Below, piece after piece: positions 6,321-10,816 of a stretch of DNA of 10,816 nt. The number at the start of each line of letters is the position of its first letter. The first letter of the stretch is position 1. The translations under genes were made by a program, and so were the position numbers. The notes under the pieces were generated by a model. It did no database searches. It was not told the DNA's origin and saw nothing but the letters and a program-made list of their open reading frames with translations. The stretch is taken from the NCBI GenBank assembly GCA_020846515.1, contig JADLDX010000292.1, positions 1 through 10,816 of the forward strand, read 5' to 3'. Source of the stretch: Pirellulaceae bacterium (GTDB lineage Bacteria; Planctomycetota; Planctomycetia; Pirellulales; Pirellulaceae).

Positions 6321-7562
6321 ATGAAATATTCCTTCGGACTGCTGATACTCATTTGGCTCGCCCTGAGTCCAGGGCTTGACGCTCAGATAGCCCAACCGAT
6401 TGCTTCCGCCATCACCGTCCAAGCTGACTTTGAAGGTGGTAATGTCGAAGTCGTTCAGCTGGATCAAGCGATGCAACGCTTGCGAGTCATGCCCGCGCTG
6501 CGCGAGGGACGTGGTTGGCCGTGCTGGTGGTCGATGAGAGTCGATGGCCTAAAACCTGGTACGGATCTGACACTCGAAGTGCAAGCGCAGACGCGACCCT
6601 ATCGAGACAAAAGCATCCTCGCCCATACATGGTGTCAGCCGCAACATGCCTGGATCAGTGACGATGAAGGAATGACTTGGTCGCCATCGCCGCGCGGCAC
6701 GCTCAACTCAGATAAACAGATGGTCTACAACATCCCGGTGACTCGATCAGAGCTAAGAATCGCTTGGGGACCACCGTTCGTCACCACGGATGCAGAGGCT
6801 TTGTTGCAACATATCGCCGACCGAGTTGCCGATTCACAGCGCTTTGAACTTTCTAAGACGCGCGGTGGGCGTTCGGTCAATGGTATTCGCGTCGGGCAAG
6901 AGAACGCGCCTAATCAAGTTTGGGTGAATGCACGGCAGCATGCTTGGGAAGCCGGTGGCAGTCATGTCGGTCGCGGGTTTATGGAATGGATCATCAGCGA
7001 CGCGCCAGCCGCCCAGGCGTTGCGCGCTAACACGTGCATTTACTTTATTCCAATCATGGATGTCGACAATGTTGCGCTCGGCGCAGGTGGCAAGGATGCT
7101 CAACCGAGGGATCATAACCGCGATTGGGCTGACGATGCGATCTACCCCGAAGTAGCCGCTGCTCAAAAGATGATCCGTTCGATTCATGAGCGCCATGGTC
7201 TCGATGCCTATATTGATTTGCATAACCCAGCTCCCAAGGATCCGGTATTCTTTTTTGGTCCGTTTGGGTTTGCGGAGTTGCCTGACGTCACGCGAAAGAA
7301 GTACCAACACTGTATCGAACTGGCCGCGAAGAACATTCGTGAGCCTGTGGCCGTCGTACCCGAGTATCGCTTCGCCACTTACGTGACGACCGAAGAGGAA
7401 CGTGGGCGCATGAGTAGCGGTTGGGTTCGAAACAATCTTGGCGACCACGGCATCAGCGTGACCCTGGAAACGGGTTGGAACAACTCGGCGATGTCGGTGG
7501 CAGGCTACGGTAGTATCGGCGCCGGACTCGGCAGGTCGCTCGCTGAATATCTGTCGGAATAG
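6321..7562 (+). CDS. Exported M14 zinc carboxypeptidase, CCP-like, 413 aa
   Basis: A signal peptide (MKYSFGLLILIWLALSP, probable cleavage near residue 22-24) directs export. The mature N-terminus (about 30-165) resembles the beta-sandwich that precedes the catalytic domain of cytosolic-carboxypeptidase-type M14 enzymes: it begins ADFEGGNVEVV and ends in AWGPPF. The catalytic domain carries zinc ligands His207 and Glu210 (QHAWEAG) and His301 (DLHNP). An Asn266-Arg267 pair in RDHNRDW is at the place of the substrate-carboxylate-binding Arg, and Glu383 in TLETGWN is the general base. All expected residues are present, so it should be active in removing C-terminal residues from a peptide. The substrate is unknown; cell-wall peptides or extracellular proteins are possible. 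The gene starts 77 bp after the fusion gene, in a gap holding one arm of the palindromic repeat. ATG 6321 has no good Shine-Dalgarno site but gives a complete signal peptide. Confidence 0.87.
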   Translation: MKYSFGLLILIWLALSPGLDAQIAQPIASAITVQADFEGGNVEVVQLDQAMQRLRVMPALREGRGWPCWWSMRVDGLKPGTDLTLEVQAQTRPYRDKSILAHTWCQPQHAWISDDEGMTWSPSPRGTLNSDKQMVYNIPVTRSELRIAWGPPFVTTDAEALLQHIADRVADSQRFELSKTRGGRSVNGIRVGQENAPNQVWVNARQHAWEAGGSHVGRGFMEWIISDAPAAQALRANTCIYFIPIMDVDNVALGAGGKDAQPRDHNRDWADDAIYPEVAAAQKMIRSIHERHGLDAYIDLHNPAPKDPVFFFGPFGFAELPDVTRKKYQHCIELAAKNIREPVAVVPEYRFATYVTTEEERGRMSSGWVRNNLGDHGISVTLETGWNNSAMSVAGYGSIGAGLGRSLAEYLSE

Positions 7563-7571
7563 GGAAAGACA

Positions 7572-7653
7572 GTCGTCGTTCGCTCCGCGAACGATATGTC
7601 TTCTCAGATCGCTCGCGGTGCGTTTACGTTTCGTTCGCGGAGCGAACGACGAC
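7572..7653. repeat. Paired inverted palindromic repeat (REP/BIME-like), copy 3
   Basis: The left arm 7572-7593 is a perfect 22-bp reverse complement of 7632-7653, and the right arm extends to 27 bp (7627-7653), with 38 bp between the perfect arms. The element begins 9 bp after the M14 stop codon and ends 86 bp before the kinase start. It may act as a transcript-end or mRNA-stabilising structure in this junction. Confidence 0.9.
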
Positions 7654-7688
7654 AGAGAGTTTCTTTCAAATTATTCGTTGCGCAACCT

Positions 7689-7722
7689 GGTTGGCCAACC
7701 ACTACACTACAGTGATTGTTGG
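7689..7722. promoter_or_regulatory. Palindrome and stem-loop upstream of the kinase gene
   Basis: GGTTGGCCAACC at 7689-7700 is a perfect 12-bp palindrome. Its right half can also pair forward: CCAAC plus CACT (7695-7703) with AGTG (7711-7714) and GTTGG (7718-7722), a 9-bp stem with a 3-nt bulge, ending 17 nt before the kinase ATG. It could be an operator or a 5'-leader hairpin. There is no direct evidence of function. Confidence 0.3.
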
Positions 7723-7739
7723 TCCCTCGAGCAAAAACC

Positions 7740-10700
7740 ATGGCTACGCCCGAAGAAAATCCAGAAAACTCAGACGACGAAATCGCTCAGGTAGCTGATG
7801 CCTATTTCCGAGATCGGAAGTGTGGAACAGCCACGTCCATCGCAGAGTATCTCGAAAGATATCCCCATCTAGGCCCCGAACTCACGGAGGCGCTGGAAGC
7901 AATCGATCTATTGTTGGCGACGCCCAATGATCGCGTACCGGAAAGCTTTGGTGATTTTCATATTGATCGAGAACTGGCGCGCGGTGGCATGGGGACCGTG
8001 TACTTGGCGACTCAAGTTTCGCTGCGTCGCAAAGTAGCCTTGAAGGTTCTGAAAACTTTCTTGCGCGACCAGGCTGCGGTGTCTGAACTATTCCAGCGTG
8101 AGACCCAAACGATCGCCGCGTTGCAACATGAGAACATTGTGCCGATTTTCAGTGCCGGCGAAGTCAATGGTCTACCATACTTCACCATGCCTTGGATCGA
8201 CGGTCAATCCGCCGCGCAGTTGATTTCCCAGCACAAAAGCATGGCGCTCTCGCGACGAGACCAGCTCGCCAGGGCCCACCAAATTGCACGCTGGGGCGCG
8301 GAGGTTGCCGACGCACTCCAGTGCGCTCATCAGCATGGCATCGTGCATCGCGACATCAAGCCCTCGAATCTCCTGGTGGATCGAAATCAACGGATATGGC
8401 TGACAGATTTCGGATTAGCCTGCCGTGAGGGCGATGGTTCAGCCCACTTGACCAGCCCAGATCAGGGAGCCGGCCCGTATCAGGGAACTCCGAATTATAT
8501 GAGTCCCGAACAGGCATCCGCCATCGTCGCACCGGTTGACCACCGCACTGACATCTACAGCCTGGGTGTAACTTTGATCGAGTGGCTGACAGGACAATCC
8601 GTGGTGGGTGGCAGCAGTCCCGTCGAATCGCTCTCTCGCTTGCAACATAACAGTGTCGAAGATCCGCGCCGAATCCTGCGCGGCTACAGTCGCGATTGGA
8701 TAGCAGTGCTTGAGAAATGCGTCGCTCGCGAGCCCAAGGATCGCTACCAATCCGCTGCCGAACTGGCGGCCGACTTGCGTGCGATCGCTGACCATCGCCC
8801 TGTGGGCGTTCGATCGCAACATGCCTTGACCAGGCATGTACGCGAACTGTTCAGTCACAAGAATTCGGTTCCTTCAGCCGGCGTGGCTTGCGTCGCGTTG
8901 CTCGCTGCCATCTTGATTGGCGGCGTCGTCTGGCGAGCTGTTGCAAACGCGAATATGCAACGCGTGATGTTCACATCGAACTCCGGCGAATGGTTAAAGG
9001 TCACTGCGCGCGATGCCTTGGGTAAACCAGTAGCAGAGTGTACCACCGTCGATGGCGAAGTGTGGCTGCCAAGAAATGTAGCCCGTGTCGATGTGGTCGC
9101 ATCTCAGAGATTGGGTTACCAGCGAACGATTTCCCAAGGCGCTTTAACCGCAGACGCTTTAGCCTCAGGCGACGGGTTGCAAGTCATTCGCTTGGCAGCT
9201 CCTCAGGCCCAGCGCTGGCTGTGCGACGATATCTTGTGGTACGAATGTTGCGAGGTCGTCCGCCACGGTGAGTCGGCGAGTTACTGCCTCACAATTCGTT
9301 CGGATGGCATTGTGATGCTCGACATGCGGACGGGGCACATCTTGTGGAGCTTTCACGACGAACAAACACATTGGGGCGATAGCGTTCGTGGTAGCCCCTC
9401 GACGTTTCAACCAGATCGTTGTGTGATCATTCACGACACCAACGGTAACGATTGCCAGGAAGTTGTTTTCGCTCATCCCAACAAACCGGAAATACTGTGT
9501 CTTGACAGTGACAGTGGCGAGCAGCTTTGGCGAACCAATCTGATTGAATCCGCCGGCATGCAGCTACCGAATGCTGGTTCGCTGTGTCCCATCGTGCTGC
9601 AATACTCCGATGATGCAGTCGACCAGGCAGCGCGTTTAAGCGTCGTGATCGCGCCGCACGCCCGCTTGCTTTCGACAACCAATCGGGGTCTATTCAACGT
9701 CGATCCCGCGACCGGCAGCGTGCGTTGGTGGTTAGCCAGCCTGCAATCATCTGCCAATCCTGCACGCGTCACTGCCTTCCCTCGCCCGCTGCACTTGCAG
9801 TGGGGCTCCGCTGTTCAACGTCCAATCGACTTCGGTGAGCACCTGCAGTTTTCGGATTTCGACGGTTATGGCAGAACTAAACCTTATCCAGGCTCGCTGA
9901 ATCCATATGATCTCGAACCGAGGTTGGGAACGGATCGCCCGCTCTTGCTACGGTCAAAATCAGCGACCGCCTGGCATTGGATAGATGGAAGCGATTGGCA
10001 TCTTGTGGACGCCCAAAGCGGCCAGCTTATCGCGACTTGGCAATTGCCCGATGATTGCGTCTGTTCCCCCAAGCTGCTGCGGTCGGCAGACGGCCGAATA
10101 CTAGTGTTGACCGCTCATATAGCTCGGCAAGATGTAACGGACTTCATCGCCTGGGATATCGAGACCAACCAGGTGGCCTGGAAGCAAACGCTGGACTGTG
10201 ACTTGAACCGACTCGCGCAGAGCTATCTGAGCCGAAGCTCGGATTTTCCAATCGTTGTCGACTTGGATGCAGATGGCAGCGACGAATGGATCGCGCCATC
10301 GCATGTACCCGGCGCGATCTGGAGCCATACCATGACCCCACCTTTCGGAATGGTCACAGCGCATCGCGGGGATAACGGTCAGGCTCTATGGTCTGAACCG
10401 TTTCGCTTGCCCAACATGGATGGCATGATCCAGCGTGGCCTGGCGATCGCTGATCAAGACGGCGACGGCTGGAAAGAATTGGTGCTGGGCAGCCGATTTC
10501 AAGGCGTTGGTTTACAATCGCGTGTCGGCTGTTTTGTGGATGTCATCAGTGGCAAGACCGGCAAACGCATTTGGCAGAGCCAGGTGCAAACGGAATCGAG
10601 CCAGCCGAATGAGGCCCGGACCGAATTGGTCGATCTGACTATAAGCGAAGATCAACGCTTCATCGCCGTTGTCACGCACAGCGGAACGCGACCAAGCGGC

Positions 10701-10816
10701 TTCGAGAGCGCTCGTCCCTATTCGACAACCTTTCTGCATAGTGAATATGGCAGACAAGCCGCTTATGGCCTGGGAATCAGGGCCAGTTATCTCGATCACG
10801 ACACGTGGCTAGAGCA
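7740..10816 (+). CDS. Membrane Ser/Thr protein kinase with extracytoplasmic PQQ-like/FG-GAP propeller (3' end beyond the window)
   Basis: The frame is open from ATG 7740 to the window edge (1025 codons seen, no stop), so the gene is partial. Residues 1-65 are a small helical segment like those before many planctomycete kinases. The Hanks-type kinase domain spans about 72-350: glycine loop ARGGMGTVY (80-88, with Ala replacing the first Gly), Lys102 in VALK, Glu121 in helix C, HRDIKPSN with Asp205, DFG with Asp223, and SPE with Glu257. Catalytic residues are complete. One transmembrane helix lies at about 380-398, so the kinase is cytoplasmic and the rest is outside the membrane. The C-terminal part shows PQQ-type blade motifs ending in Trp (D528...W536, D589...W597, D655...W663, G938...W945) and two Asp-rich calcium-loop motifs, DLDADGSDE (841-849) and DQDGDGWKE (905-913), typical of FG-GAP/VCBS repeats. 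Likely a receptor kinase with a sensor propeller; ligand unknown. No clear Shine-Dalgarno site precedes the ATG. Confidence 0.93.
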   Translation, partial: MATPEENPENSDDEIAQVADAYFRDRKCGTATSIAEYLERYPHLGPELTEALEAIDLLLATPNDRVPESFGDFHIDRELARGGMGTVYLATQVSLRRKVALKVLKTFLRDQAAVSELFQRETQTIAALQHENIVPIFSAGEVNGLPYFTMPWIDGQSAAQLISQHKSMALSRRDQLARAHQIARWGAEVADALQCAHQHGIVHRDIKPSNLLVDRNQRIWLTDFGLACREGDGSAHLTSPDQGAGPYQGTPNYMSPEQASAIVAPVDHRTDIYSLGVTLIEWLTGQSVVGGSSPVESLSRLQHNSVEDPRRILRGYSRDWIAVLEKCVAREPKDRYQSAAELAADLRAIADHRPVGVRSQHALTRHVRELFSHKNSVPSAGVACVALLAAILIGGVVWRAVANANMQRVMFTSNSGEWLKVTARDALGKPVAECTTVDGEVWLPRNVARVDVVASQRLGYQRTISQGALTADALASGDGLQVIRLAAPQAQRWLCDDILWYECCEVVRHGESASYCLTIRSDGIVMLDMRTGHILWSFHDEQTHWGDSVRGSPSTFQPDRCVIIHDTNGNDCQEVVFAHPNKPEILCLDSDSGEQLWRTNLIESAGMQLPNAGSLCPIVLQYSDDAVDQAARLSVVIAPHARLLSTTNRGLFNVDPATGSVRWWLASLQSSANPARVTAFPRPLHLQWGSAVQRPIDFGEHLQFSDFDGYGRTKPYPGSLNPYDLEPRLGTDRPLLLRSKSATAWHWIDGSDWHLVDAQSGQLIATWQLPDDCVCSPKLLRSADGRILVLTAHIARQDVTDFIAWDIETNQVAWKQTLDCDLNRLAQSYLSRSSDFPIVVDLDADGSDEWIAPSHVPGAIWSHTMTPPFGMVTAHRGDNGQALWSEPFRLPNMDGMIQRGLAIADQDGDGWKELVLGSRFQGVGLQSRVGCFVDVISGKTGKRIWQSQVQTESSQPNEARTELVDLTISEDQRFIAVVTHSGTRPSGFESARPYSTTFLHSEYGRQAAYGLGIRASYLDHDTWLE

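Noticed and set aside
6834..7448. Minus-strand open frame of 204 codons antisense to the M14 gene
   Set aside because: The plus strand encodes all M14 catalytic residues here; the antisense product shows no domain-like pattern.
6196..7653. The repeats as a CRISPR array
   Set aside because: Copies are inverted pairs separated by a whole gene, not regularly spaced direct repeats, and no cas gene is present.
8439..8858. Minus-strand open frame of 139 codons antisense to the kinase domain
   Set aside because: It is a shadow of strongly conserved kinase codons and has no own motifs.

Overview
This is a protein-coding bacterial window of moderate GC that looks chromosomal and planctomycete-like, probably Pirellulaceae or a close relative. 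That is an inference from gene content, not from a marker gene. The pointers are a Ser/Thr kinase with a short N-terminal helical segment, one membrane helix and a PQQ-like/FG-GAP propeller; several exported hydrolases in a row; an acetyl-xylan-esterase-like alpha/beta hydrolase; a lone Uma2 protein; and weak or atypical ribosome binding sites. No rRNA, tRNA, CRISPR array or intact transposase was seen.

Layout. A small conserved-looking hypothetical gene on the minus strand (57-440, GTG start) is divergent from a plus-strand gene for a protein with an N-terminal four-cysteine zinc ribbon (616-1326). A gene-poor stretch of about 390 bp follows. All remaining genes are on the plus strand: an exported right-handed beta-helix protein (1719-3074), a Uma2-family protein (3213-3821), a large exported M23 peptidase-PKD-PKD-esterase fusion (3859-6243), an exported M14 carboxypeptidase resembling cytosolic carboxypeptidases (6321-7562), and a Ser/Thr protein kinase whose reading frame is still open at the right edge (7740 to beyond 10816).

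Three of the junctions between these plus-strand genes carry the same kind of paired, inverted palindromic repeat with core CGTTCGCGGAGCGAACG. One copy is degenerate (3132-3186) and two are nearly perfect (6196-6288 and 7572-7653). The pairs look like REP/BIME-type elements. At 6196 the left arm is read as the last 15 codons of the fusion protein.

How the genes might work together. The beta-helix protein, the M23/esterase fusion and the M14 enzyme all carry export signals, so the middle of the window encodes a set of envelope or extracellular hydrolases and carbohydrate-associated proteins. The M23 and M14 activities could both act on cell-wall peptides or other peptides, and the esterase could remove acyl groups from polysaccharide. 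Co-regulation is not shown: the repeats sit exactly where operon junctions would be. The kinase would place a sensor-like propeller outside the cytoplasmic membrane, but nothing ties it to the hydrolases beyond adjacency. I do not see a defence system or other clearly new multi-gene system. The most unusual items are the fusion protein and the repeat family.
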